Source of the DNA: Montifringilla adamsi
Lineage: Eukaryota; Chordata; Aves; Passeriformes; Passeridae
DNA: 64,000 bases
Direction of reading: 5' to 3'
NCBI GenBank assembly: GCA_017590115.1
Contig: JAGGNK010012559.1
Coordinates: 6,550,789 to 6,614,788 of the forward strand
A program made the translations under genes and the position numbers. Shown here piece by piece: positions 56,201-64,000 of this stretch. Under the pieces are notes generated by a model. That model saw only the letters and a list, made by a program, of their open reading frames with translations. It searched no databases and was not told where the DNA came from. How positions within the stretch are numbered: the stretch's first letter is position 1; each line of letters begins with the position of its first letter.

Positions 56201-59200
56201 CTGCTCTGTGTTCTGCTCCAGATACCTTGTGCTGTCCTGCCAGCCTCTGCTGTCACACTGTCACTCACCATCTCCTGCTGCTCCAGGTGGGAGAGGTACT
56301 GCCCCCGGGGCTCAGGCTGGGGAAGAGTCAGAAACGGGGGAATTCTGAGCTGCTTGGGTAGGGGCGTATCTTCCAAGAGGTGCTTCATGGTAGGGTGTCA
56401 TAGTCACCACTAGGCTTATTGAAGTTTGTGCTACTGTCTAGGAAGTCTTATCCCCTTTTCTTTCATCTTTGATGTCTCCAAGTTGGGATCATGCTGCCAA
56501 AATAAGTTATCAGATCACCATCCACTCACCTGCCTGGGATTTGTGTGATGTGGAAAAGTGGTGAGGAAAGCTGGATCATACTGTTCCTGTCTCCCTTGCT
56601 AAAAACTTTGGATAACCAGAGGCAGTTGCTGCCATAAAAATCTCTGTCTCATCACTGAGTTTCAGCCCTGGCTGGGGAGGAAACTCCCTCTTGCTGCTGT
56701 TTGTGCCTGCTGCGTTTCAGGGCAGTGAGTGAGCGAGGCAGTGCCATCTGCCAGCTCCTCACAGGAACCAAGGCTGCTTCTTGTGGAAGAGAAATCCTGG
56801 GAAGCTTCTCAATAACACCAGGTTAGGGAAGGGGAGGTAGTACTTCGGAGGGAGAGGAAAGGTGAGAGGAGGGCAGTAGAATAAATTTTCAAAACTCAGA
56901 ACAACAGAGTGTGCTGGGGTCTATCACCTGGAGAGCATGGACGCCACACACTCCAATTCCTTCAGAGATGGCAGACTGAATTGAAAAAGATTTTTAATTA
57001 AATGGGTGATGTATTTATTTAAGTTTTCTTGAGCTGAAAATCAGTCCAAATGGGCAATTTCCCCTTAGAGGTGGATGCTGAGTCTTTTTTTGAGAGTAAT
57101 ACTGTCAAAAATTTGTCCTGTCAGGGCAGTTACCGAGAATGGTGGAGTATTTCCTCATGGGGATTAGAAGTTTCAGGGCTCTCAAAAGCATGGGTTGGAT
57201 TGGATGGGTTTTTTTCCAAAAAGAGGTCTTGCTTTTAACGCTGGGAACCTCCGTGCTGGAATTTGTAAAAGCAGAAATAGTCAAAGCGAGCTACATAAAA
57301 TTCTAGAGCTGTGTTATTACATCTGATTAAAACAAAGGTAAAGTGAGGAAATCTGCCTTGCTGATGTTTTGGGCTGAGCAGCGAATTTTAGTGCCAAATT
57401 CAGGGTAGAAACAAGGAAAACAGAAGTGCTTCCACTAATCTGAAGACTTTATGAAAATCCATTATTGCACGTGCAGTAGATGACTCGGCTCGTGTGGGAA
57501 TCTGCATTGCAGCAGGGAATTGCTGACTGCTCTGTGATGGAGGGTGGATGCAAAAGCTGCTGGAGATTTATGACTTCAGTTACAACTTCCTTGTGCTGCA
57601 GCACAGCACTGGGCACACTAATCTGTAACACAAGAGCAAGGGCAGGGCAGGGAGAAGAAAAACCCTTGGTAGCATACAGTGCTGTGTGATTTACTCATTG
57701 GCAGTGACATCAAGGGCTCTCAGCTGCAGCTGGTTGGGTTGCTGTGCTGTCCTGTGCAGAAGGTGGCTGAAGACCAGCTGGTTCAGAAGCCAGAAGGAAG
57801 GTGGTGTGGCTCCATGGTGGTTGAGTCAGCTCAGCCACCTCTCCTCTCCCCTGCCTTCTGAGTGTTTTCTCTTTGCTTCTCTGTCCTCCCATCCCCTTGC
57901 AGATGGTGAAGAGCCAGAAAAGCTGAACCCGCCTGCGCTGAAGAATGGCCACACTGTCCCCATTGGGGGCCCTGGGCTCTGTACCCTGCCCAGCCAGGAG
58001 GAAGAGGCCACAAAGCTATCCAGCCTTAGGAAGGCTGCTCCAGTGGAGGAGCCTAAGAAGAGGCAGGGTAAGAAACCAGATGTGTGCAAAATCAGGGCTT
58101 CGCATTCTCCTGTAACCACTTTTGAATTCTCTTCTGATCCTTCCCACCCTCAGCAGGCCCTCTGGTGCCTTAAACTGAGCTGCCTTCCTTTGCAGGCTCC
58201 TCCAGCAGCCACCCTGGGCCTGAACTGGAACCACCTCAGGAGCCACATGTTCCCAGACAACCTCTGCTTCCTCCAAAAAGACCTCCCTCCACTTCCCAGG
58301 AGGCAAACGAAGTACAGGCAAAGGATCCAATACCTGCCAGCAGCACTGCAAGAACTGCCCCCTTCAGCACAGCCCCCACAGCAGCAAAGACAGTCAATTC
58401 CACAGCTGCCCCTTCCCCAGCCCCCAGGACTCTGCTCCCTGCTCCTGCCAGTGCCAACACTACTGCTCCCACCAGTACAACCAGCACAGCTCCTGCCAAA
58501 CAGCCTCCCGTCCCTCCTCCCAAACCCAGAACAGAAAATTTTGTCAACAGAAATAGCAACTCACTAATAGGTAAGTGACCCCATAAACTGGTTTTTGTAC
58601 CCTGTGATGTTCTGGAGCCACTGCTCCAAGACTCTCTTCCCCTTATAAGAGAAGATTTTTAGTTGCATCAGAATGTCTGACCATCTTTCCTGAAAACAAT
58701 CCAGTTTGGACGTAAATCTGCCGGTGTTCAGCCAGGACACACACTGGGAACAGTGTAATTACTGGAGTCTTCTGCCATGATTATCCAGTCTGTTCCCAAC
58801 AGCTACCTGCAGGAAGGAATCCCTGCCTGCCTGTTCTCTGGCAGCTCTTAAGAGACAGTGTCTGAATGTTGATGCTTCACTGGGGGCTGGGATTGGGGAA
58901 TGGTGGATGAGGTTTTGTGGTTAGTGACAATTGCTTCTTTCAGCTGCTTTTGGGGAAAAAAACCAGCCCCGAACCAAGAAATAAACCCAAAGAATCCACA
59001 TCACACCAAACAATGTCTGGCATAGCTGTCACTGCCAGGCCCTGTGGTTTCCACTTAGGGCAGAGACCAGGAGCTGGTGGGGATAATTCAGACTTTCCTG
59101 GTTGTACTCAGGCACCTCCTTTAAGGTCTTTGGCTGGGCTATTGACATATGAGTCTTGTCCCATGGATAAATCAGCTTGGCTGTAGTTTGAACTGAATCT

Positions 59201-62200
59201 TCCCATTTAGAGAATTAAATGTTTTTATCTCTGTAATTTTTCTAAGCAGAAGATTTGGTGAGAGTTTCTTAAAGCTCATTTAATCTCTGTTGGAGTTCCG
59301 GGGATCTTAAAGATGCAATTTTGAGAGTTGATATGACTTGCATTCAGTGATGGCCTGTTGGCATTTCAAGCAGTTCTTTCACAGACACCTCCTAATCTCT
59401 GGACAGGGTTAGCAGAGGTTAGCACAGATCAGGAGGGAGGCTCCTGGGAAGATCAATCTGACAGTTCGCACTGTTATCACAGAAACTGGAGGTGTTACCC
59501 AGGTGTGGTTTGAGAAGCAGTGCTGGATGTGCAAGTTGCCAAATAGCCTGGGCCACTGCTTTCAGTGTGGACAGATTGCTCTGCTCTGCTTGGGGCTCAC
59601 CTTGCTCTGGCAGGTTTTGCAAGTGACCTTGGTATGGTATTAACAACCCCCATGTGCCAGACCAGCTTGATTAGCCTGACCATGCTTGAGCACTCCATGA
59701 AATACCTTCTTGTTTTCTTTAAGCTGCTTGCACACACTGCAGGTGGCATTTGAAATACCCCAGCTCTAATTGGAGGAGGTACTTGTGGGACAAAAAATGT
59801 GGCTGGAAACAGCAGCGTATCCAACGTGTTTAGAGCCATCCTGCCTCTTCCCAACAGCATGGGCTGGGAGCAGCTGTGGGGTTTCAGGGGAGGAGAGAAC
59901 CAGCAGTTCTCTTTTGTCCCCTGGGTATGAATGCAGATGCAGAGGAGGCTCCACAGCTCTCTAGTCTGGCACAAAGGAACTGGAGCTGTGGTGTTGCTTT
60001 GAGCCTTGTGTTGTCACTGTTGTTGAACAGCAGCAGTGGAATTGGCTTTGTGAGCTCTCCACGGTCTTTGGTGCCTGCTCTGACTGCAGGGGTGTCCTTC
60101 TGTGCCACTGATACAGCTTGGGAGGGAGTTACTGTGCAGGTCACCCCTTTGTCTGTCCCCACGATGCTCATTCCCTGAGCAGTTCTGGTGTCTCAAGCAG
60201 CAGCTTCCTTCTGCCAGCTCCTCACTCCCTTTCAGATTTTGCTCTTACCCAGAGGTGCCTCAAGCCTGGTCCTGCCAGCCTTGAAGCACTGCTCAGGAGA
60301 CACAGGAGTCCCTTGGGCAGGAGCTGAGGACACTCTGTGTTTTGCACAATCTGGCCCTTAATCTACAAGGGGAAAGTCTAAAAATGCTAAACATCTCACA
60401 AATGTGCCCACCTCTCTCCAGTTATGTGGCCTTATCTGGGGAAACTCTCCCACTTGCAGCACCCTCTCGTGGTGTCTGCACTGCAGATTCCCCCAGCTCT
60501 GTTCTGGGAGCATCCATGTGTCACTGTCACCCGCCCCAGGGAAATAAGGTGGCAAGTCTCGGCCGCTGTAGGCAAAGCCTCTACAAGCCCCGGAAGCCAT
60601 GGATACATGGATGTTAAAAGCTGCAAACTCCTAAAGCAGCAGCAGTCTTTACTGCTGCAATTTCCCTAGGAACAGAGAGAGGTTTGAGGATCCTGTGACT
60701 GCCCACTGCAGGCATTTTTCATATCTCTATTTCTTCCTTTCTTCTCCATTCAAACAGCAGATATTTAAGACTAAAGGCTTTAGGTATTTCTCGAAGTTTT
60801 TCTAGTTACCTTGTAGCGGCAGATGAGTTTATGTGGGGCTTAAGGAACAGAGCTCAGAGGGAGTAAAGCAGAACCTCATCCTGAGGTGGCAGATGGGTGT
60901 TCTTGGGCTGGGTCTGATGGATGAACACAAGGGGGGAAGCACACTGCTGCCTGCAGCTGTGCTGATTTTTGCCTCTGAGGAAGACTTTAAGACTTTTTGA
61001 GTCTTCCCAAGACGTTCTTTAATGTGTAGGGGAACCGTTAACACAACTGGAGTCTGGGGTGTCCTGGATGTCTTGGATTCCTTCTATGCTGTAAATATAG
61101 CCATAAAGTGCCCAAATAACTGCATTCCTGGGCAGGCTCCTGTGCTGTCTTTCAAGGGCTGGTGCCATTTCTCTCTCTCTGAAGCAGCAGGATGCACAAA
61201 TCTGTCTCAGCCTGCTTGTTTTTGGCTGCCCTCCCAAGTCTCACCTTTGCTGCTAGAGGGACAAACTAGGGCCTTGTAACCTGGCTATTTCTGGTATGAT
61301 ACTCCAGTAAAAAGTAGCAGAGAATGCTTAGTCCGAGGCTCTGAGTGCATTGCTGTGCTTTTTCCACACTGGTGAAGGTTATCTGGAAAATACCCTGTTA
61401 ACATTGTGGCTTTTGTGGTTCTTGTTTTCAGCTGAACTTTCCCAAGTAATGACCAGTGGTACAGCCTTGTCCAAGCCTTCCCCTCCTCTCCCTCCAAAGA
61501 GAGGCCTCCTGCCTAACAACACGTCAGAGGCTGTCACCTCTAAGCCCCCAAATGACAGGACAGTGACAGCAAGTCGCCCCGCACCGATTCCACTGCACGT
61601 GACCTCAGCTTACCCACCACCTTCGCCCTCGCCGCCACTGCCCACCCACGTACCCCCTGAGCCTCCACGCGTGGCCCTGCCCACCTCCACCCCTGTCCTA
61701 GACCCACCGTGCTCCCTGGACCTGCCCAAGGAGACTCCTCCTCCTCCTCCTCTTCCCGAAGACTTCAGGTCCATGGAAGTGTTGAAGAGGACAGCAGAAC
61801 AAGGGTTTGGTGAACCCCACGTGCTGCCTCGTCTGCCCCAAATCCCACTGCACATTCGTATCCAGCAGGCTCTGGCCAGCCCTCTGCCTGTCACCCCACC
61901 TCCCGAGGGGTCCCACAGGGCTCACTCATTGCTCTTTGAGAACGATGGTTTTGGAGAAGACAATGGCACCCTGGGCAGGACGAGGTCCCTGCCTGTCACC
62001 ATTGAGATGCTCAAAGTGTGAGTACCTCCTTGTATGTGTGCCTGCTCTCCCAGCTCCTGCAGCACTGTGATGGTGGGGACAGCTTTGGGCAGGGCTTAGG
62101 TCTCTGCTGAAACCATTTTCCCTGTTGGCCAAATCTGTGTTTCAGGCTCTTAAGAGCCAGAGCATCTTCCCCATTAAATTACCCCTGGCTTTGGGATTTT

Positions 62201-63457
62201 ATTGCTCACAAAAGCAAATGGGTTCCAGACTACAAACACAGGCTGATGCCAGGAATCCAGGCTGGGATTGTCTGTAACTGCACCAATACCAAACAAGGTC
62301 CCAGATTCCATCCATCTGTGGCCTTCCTTAGCCTTCCATTTTGCTGGGTAAGTGGGAAAAGAACTGTCTTGTGTTATAGCAGAGCTGAATCCCCAAGTCA
62401 CAGAAGTAGTGGGGTCATAGGGTGGTTTGGTTCTGCAGAACCTGCCTCTGTCATTTCCTTGGCCAGAGCCCCCTGTGCTTTGAAGAGAGGGGACGGTGCA
62501 GGATCCTGCAGTGGCTCTTGCACCTCTGGATTTCTGGGCTTCCCTGGGGAGAGCTAAGGGCGGATTTATTCTAGGGGTATTCTGCAGGCCCAGTGTTCAG
62601 AGGTGTAATAGTGTGCTTCTCGTTAGTCCAGACGATGAGGAAGAGGAAGATGATGACCAGGAAGAGGAACAGAATTCAGGTCCTCGTGTATATATTGGAG
62701 ATGTGCCATCTGTCACAGTCATCCCCAAACTGGTACCCCAGGTCCTCCCGGAGGAGCAGGAAGGAGACGAAGGGATGAGTGACTCTGACTCGGAGGGGCC
62801 CATCCTGTATAAAGATGATGAGGATGAGGAAGAAGATGAAAGCCATAACAGTAAGACTTTGACATTGCAGGTGTCATTTTTATTGCTCTCCTGAACTCGT
62901 GCCTGGCTGCACTGAGAACTGGATCAAAGCACTGGTTCCCACAGCGCCTCAAAGCAGCTGGTTCTTGGTTGCATGATGTAGCACATGTCCTCTGCCTTGC
63001 TTTTTCCAAGGCTCTGCAGCCAAACCTGTGCAGTCACCTGCTGAGTGCACCCTTTCAGTTGCAAATGGCTGCTGTGACAGCCTGTGCTGTCCCAGCCCCT
63101 CAGGTAGGACAGCATTAGGTGAGCATGTGGTGTCACACAAAAAGTGCTGGCTGCTGCTGCTGTGCAGCGAGTGCTGAGCTTGGGAAGAGCAAGGAGAGAG
63201 GACGGCCCTGCCTCAGGGAGAGCACAACTCCCGGGGCACAGGGCTGGGATTGCTGTGGCAGGCTCGGTAGCCTTGAGCTGCGTCCTGTCGCTGTCCCTCT
63301 CCACAGGCACGCTGGCCAACAAAGTGAAGAGGAAAGATACACTCGCTATAAAGCTGGGGAACACAGCCGCGCCGCAGGAGGAGAAGATCATCTTCCCTCG
63401 GAAGAGCAAGGAGGAGTGGAACGAAATCCGTCACCAGATTGGGACAACGCTGATCAG
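32211..63457 (+). CDS. PHACTR4: Phosphatase and actin regulator 4 (PHACTR4), N-terminal 591 codons of about 700
   Basis: PHACTR4 binds G-actin through RPEL repeats and PP1 through its C-terminus, controlling cofilin dephosphorylation, neural-tube closure and neural-crest migration. Joined coding segments (32211-32226, 55245-55421, 55856-55936, 57903-58067, 58196-58570, 61432-62017, 62627-62850, 63307-63457) keep one frame for 1,775 nt. Visible parts: conserved basic N-terminal segment ([20 protein letters not shown], residues 30-48, then WRKKK); RPEL1 (residues 66-91, [16 protein letters not shown]); central Pro/Ser/Thr-rich region with SH3-ligand-like LLPPKRP and [45 protein letters not shown]; an acidic stretch (468-483); and the degenerate second RPEL (552-572). 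The [11 protein letters not shown] helix precedes the right edge. Human PHACTR4 matches in this order; other PHACTR paralogues fit less well. Confidence 0.95.
33470..33537 (+). repeat. Short CR1 LINE fragment, sense
   Basis: 'ccaggccaggctggatgagg' and 'agcagcctggtctagtggaa' match CR1, truncated before the element's 3' end. Confidence 0.75.
34577..34827 (+). repeat. CR1 LINE 3' fragment, sense
   Basis: 'gtttgggttggatattggga', 'cagaggagctgtggctgccc', 'tggtctagtggaagtggaag', 'gaggtcccttccaacccaaa' and the terminal 'ccattctgggattcc' show a well preserved CR1 3' end. Confidence 0.92.
35386..35419 (+). repeat. Tandem duplication of a 17-bp unit
   Basis: 'gactttcatcctcttt' occurs twice in a row. 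Confidence 0.8.
35769..36083 (-). repeat. CR1 LINE 3' fragment, antisense
   Basis: Starts near 'tatgggatcactgaatagtc', continues 'ggccttgggcactgccgggg', 'ctctgggcacctgtgccagg' and 'ctccagctctcctggagccc', as in other antisense CR1 copies here. Confidence 0.88.
37099..37199 (+). repeat. GC-rich minisatellite, 40-41-bp unit, about 2.5 copies
   Basis: Units start at 37099, 37139 and 37180 with 'tgtgttccc', each full unit containing 'cacgctcgggatcattcccc'. The CpGs are unusual for this AT-rich intron. It sits next to a CTCF-like site and a 22-bp duplication. Confidence 0.85.
37236..37255 (+). promoter_or_regulatory. CTCF-like site
   Basis: CCGCCAGAGGGCGC (37240-37253) differs from the CTCF core CCACCAGAGGGCGC at one base. 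It lies in a CpG-rich patch between two tandem repeats. Confidence 0.6.
37292..37335 (+). repeat. Tandem duplication of a 22-bp unit
   Basis: 'ggggaccctggggacaggac' is repeated in direct succession. The second copy runs into the start of a sense CR1 fragment. Confidence 0.85.
37327..37580 (+). repeat. CR1 LINE 3' fragment, sense
   Basis: 'gacagggggaatggcttccc', 'gttgggaaggaattgttccc', 'agcaaagctgtggctgcccc', 'gaaggtccctttcaactcaa' and 'ccattctagaattttgtg' match the CR1 3' end. Confidence 0.9.
43482..43896 (+). repeat. CR1 LINE 3' fragment, sense, about 415 bp
   Basis: A long copy: 'ggagggctgaagcacctctc', 'gttcagcctggaggagagaa', 'gtgacctaattgtggctttt', 'cttccctgtgagggtggtga', ending 'aaggtcccttccaaccc' and 'attccatgattc'. 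Confidence 0.95.
47280..47640 (+). promoter_or_regulatory. PHACTR4: Candidate internal PHACTR4 promoter
   Basis: A CpG-enriched patch in an AT-rich intron surrounds the alternative first exon. A 20-codon upstream frame starts at ATG 47333 and ends at 47392. No convincing TATA box; TTATTTATG at 47307-47314 is the nearest AT-rich element. Confidence 0.5.
47534..47579 (+). CDS. PHACTR4: PHACTR4 alternative first coding exon (MGQ isoform)
   Basis: ATG at 47534 opens [15 protein letters not shown] plus one base, then a GTGAGT donor at 47580. The one-base overhang is the same phase as the MEENA exon, so both splice to 55,245 and complete the same Ala codon. From memory, human PHACTR4 has an isoform replacing MEDPF with a 15-residue segment starting MGQADVSRPV; length, phase and sequence agree. 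Gly2 is exposed after Met removal, so N-myristoylation is possible, though Ser is at position 7 rather than the preferred 6. The Kozak context is mixed (C at -3, G at +4). The 5' end is unknown. Confidence 0.75.
54641..55022 (+). repeat. CR1 LINE 3' fragment, sense, about 380 bp
   Basis: 'ggctgagggaactgggagga', 'ctcagcctggagaaaaggag', 'catcaagttgtgccagggaa', 'gcagcggtggagtccccatc', ending 'gagtcttttccaatcttaat'. It ends 222 bp before the next PHACTR4 exon. Confidence 0.95.
55245..55421 (+). CDS. PHACTR4: PHACTR4 exon, conserved basic N-terminal region
   Basis: A 177-bp exon entered and left in phase 1. It encodes the family-typical [20 protein letters not shown] followed by [19 protein letters not shown], which is almost identical to human PHACTR4. 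The basic cluster may act in nuclear or membrane targeting. Confidence 0.97.
55422..55855 (+). other. PHACTR4: PHACTR4 intron between basic-region and RPEL1 exons
   Basis: A 434-bp intron with an A-rich tract at 55,777-55,797. The acceptor is ATATCAG at 55855. Confidence 0.7.
55856..55936 (+). CDS. PHACTR4: PHACTR4 exon, RPEL repeat 1
   Basis: An 81-bp exon, phase 1 at both ends. It encodes [19 protein letters not shown] with VLLEEPEQ, the N-terminal RPEL repeat that binds G-actin, nearly identical to human. The TTTTAG after the acceptor is coding; the frame requires the cut after ATCAG. Confidence 0.97.
55937..57902 (+). other. PHACTR4: PHACTR4 intron after RPEL1
   Basis: A 2.0-kb intron of unique sequence. 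I see no repeat of known family and no gene. Confidence 0.6.
57903..58067 (+). CDS. PHACTR4: PHACTR4 exon with LKNGHT motif
   Basis: A 165-bp exon, phase 1 at both ends. It encodes [20 protein letters not shown] and ends [17 protein letters not shown]; human has LKNGHTTPIG and LASLRKAIPEEDLKKR. Confidence 0.95.
58196..58570 (+). CDS. PHACTR4: PHACTR4 exon, Pro/Ser/Thr/Ala-rich region
   Basis: A 375-bp exon, phase 1 at both ends, after a 128-bp intron. It encodes the low-complexity region with [36 protein letters not shown] and [20 protein letters not shown], which aligns by pattern with human. The LLPPKRP and PPVPPPKP segments look like SH3 or profilin-type ligands. Confidence 0.93.
58571..61431 (+). 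other. PHACTR4: PHACTR4 intron
   Basis: A 2.9-kb intron of unique sequence without recognised repeats or exons. Donor GTAAGT; acceptor TTTTCAG. Confidence 0.6.
61432..62017 (+). CDS. PHACTR4: PHACTR4 large exon, proline-rich and conserved linker
   Basis: A 586-bp exon. It encodes [20 protein letters not shown] followed by PPKRG, a proline-rich stretch with [18 protein letters not shown], then [32 protein letters not shown] and [17 protein letters not shown], all conserved with human. The RTRSLP serine is a basophilic-kinase-type site. It ends in phase 2. Confidence 0.97.
62018..62626 (+). other. PHACTR4: PHACTR4 intron
   Basis: A 609-bp intron. The pyrimidine tract before the acceptor (TGCTTCTCGTTAG) is short. 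No repeat recognised. Confidence 0.6.
62627..62850 (+). CDS. PHACTR4: PHACTR4 acidic exon
   Basis: A 224-bp exon encoding [18 protein letters not shown], then [20 protein letters not shown] and [20 protein letters not shown]. Human has PDDEEEEEQ, SVIPKLPQCL and [19 protein letters not shown] at the same place. Confidence 0.95.
62851..63306 (+). other. PHACTR4: PHACTR4 intron
   Basis: A 456-bp intron of unique sequence; nothing else recognised. Confidence 0.6.
63307..63457 (+). CDS. PHACTR4: PHACTR4 exon, start of C-terminal RPEL region
   Basis: A 151-bp exon encoding [19 protein letters not shown], an altered second RPEL segment ([12 protein letters not shown]), and [18 protein letters not shown], ending in phase 2. 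The flanks match human PHACTR4 almost exactly, but the RP and L of the RPEL core are missing. The next exon, beyond the window, should continue into the third RPEL repeat. Confidence 0.95.
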
Positions 63458-64000
63458 GTACAGATAATGATGATGATCAGTGTGTGCAGAGTGGGGTTGG
63501 GCAAAGTTGGTGCCTTGTCCAAGCAGCTTGTGCTGGAACAGGGTGGGTGGTTGGGCACGGCAGCTGGAGCAGGGCTGGGAGATTGTGTTGCTGTTCCTCA
63601 TTCATTAGAAAAGTTGGGATTTCCCCAGGGAGTTGAATAATATCCCCCTGACAGGCCCCTGTTTCCAGAGGTCAAGTGGACTGAAAGGGGAAAATCTCAA
63701 GGATTACAGACATGTAAAACACAGGTGTTGATAGAAAGGTGTGGATGGATGCAGGGTGGGTGCTGGTGGCGGATGAAGCTGGGACTGGTGGCAATCCAGG
63801 CTCTGCTGTCTGAGCTCCTTGCAAGGTTCTGAGCTGGAGAGCCCATAGCCCTTCCCAAAGCTGCGCCAGTGGCCGAGCAGCTGTTTGACAAGAGCATACT
63901 GTAAAACAGGGCAGCAGTGGTGCTCAGTGGTGAGTGAGGAGTGTAGAGGAGGCTAGTGCACTGAAACCAGGCAGTTTTATCCTTCATCTGCTACTGATGA
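63458..64000 (+). other. PHACTR4: PHACTR4 intron, truncated by the window end
   Basis: Donor GTACAG at 63458. The rest is unique sequence with no exon, repeat or gene recognised. Confidence 0.6.

Larger units (their letters stand above)
12913..64000 (+). other. PHACTR4: PHACTR4 transcription unit, 3' part beyond the window
   Basis: The gene covers most of the window: CpG-island exon 1, intron 1 of 19.2 kb, start-codon exon (32180-32226), intron 2 of 23.0 kb containing an alternative first exon, then seven exons from 55,245 to 63,457. The last exons (remaining RPEL repeats, PP1-binding C-terminus, stop and 3' UTR) lie to the right of 64,000. Large first introns are usual in this family. Confidence 0.9.

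Noticed and set aside
57686..58567. 293-codon continuous plus-strand frame
   Set aside because: It reads through two PHACTR4 exons and the intron between them. The 128-bp intron shifts the frame, so the second half is out of the real frame.
1..64000. CRISPR arrays, operons, bacterial promoters, prophage
   Set aside because: The spliced genes and avian retroelements show this is vertebrate nuclear DNA; the direct repeats are tandem duplications or CR1 copies without regular spacers.
1..64000. tRNA and snoRNA genes within introns
   Set aside because: No A/B-box pair with a cloverleaf and no clear C/D or H/ACA snoRNA was found by eye. The snoRNA hosts near human PHACTR4 (SNHG3, SNHG12) would lie to the right of this window.

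Overview
The window is vertebrate nuclear DNA from a bird. Coding sequence is split into short exons with GT..AG introns and CpG-rich promoters. The dispersed repeats are avian: about 17 fragments of the CR1 LINE 3' end in both orientations, and one solo LTR of a common avian endogenous-retrovirus type. The CR1 variants and the LTR type fit a songbird or related neoavian, but the species cannot be fixed from this stretch.

Layout, left to right. Positions 1-4470 hold no gene I can name; about 1,200-1,800 looks like the AT-rich 3' UTR of an upstream plus-strand gene, and three CR1 fragments follow. Positions 4,470-11,255 hold the complete SESN2 (sestrin-2) gene on the plus strand: CpG-island promoter with two inverted CCAAT boxes, ten coding exons (473 residues), 3' UTR and poly(A) signal. 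Catalytic and leucine-binding residues are conserved. A 1.7-kb intergenic gap follows, containing a TAA microsatellite. From about 12,900 to beyond the right edge lies PHACTR4 (phosphatase and actin regulator 4), also plus strand: a non-coding CpG-island first exon, a 19-kb intron, a tiny exon with the start codon, a 23-kb intron, then seven coding exons from 55,245. The C-terminal RPEL repeats, the PP1-binding end and the stop codon lie past position 64,000. A second, alternative first coding exon at 47,534 starts MGQ and splices in phase to the same downstream exon.

SESN2 is a stress-induced leucine sensor that restrains mTORC1 through GATOR2. PHACTR4 binds G-actin and protein phosphatase 1 and controls cofilin and cell migration. 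They are neighbours by conserved synteny (human 1p35), not an operon. In human, MED18 lies between them; no MED18 coding sequence is visible here.

There is no novel multi-gene system. The points most worth a second look are the alternative PHACTR4 N-terminus, an upstream ORF whose stop overlaps the SESN2 start codon, an LTR inserted 55 bp before a SESN2 splice acceptor, an eroded RPEL repeat in PHACTR4, a CTCF-like site in an intronic GC-rich minisatellite cluster, and a recent 125-bp tandem duplication.
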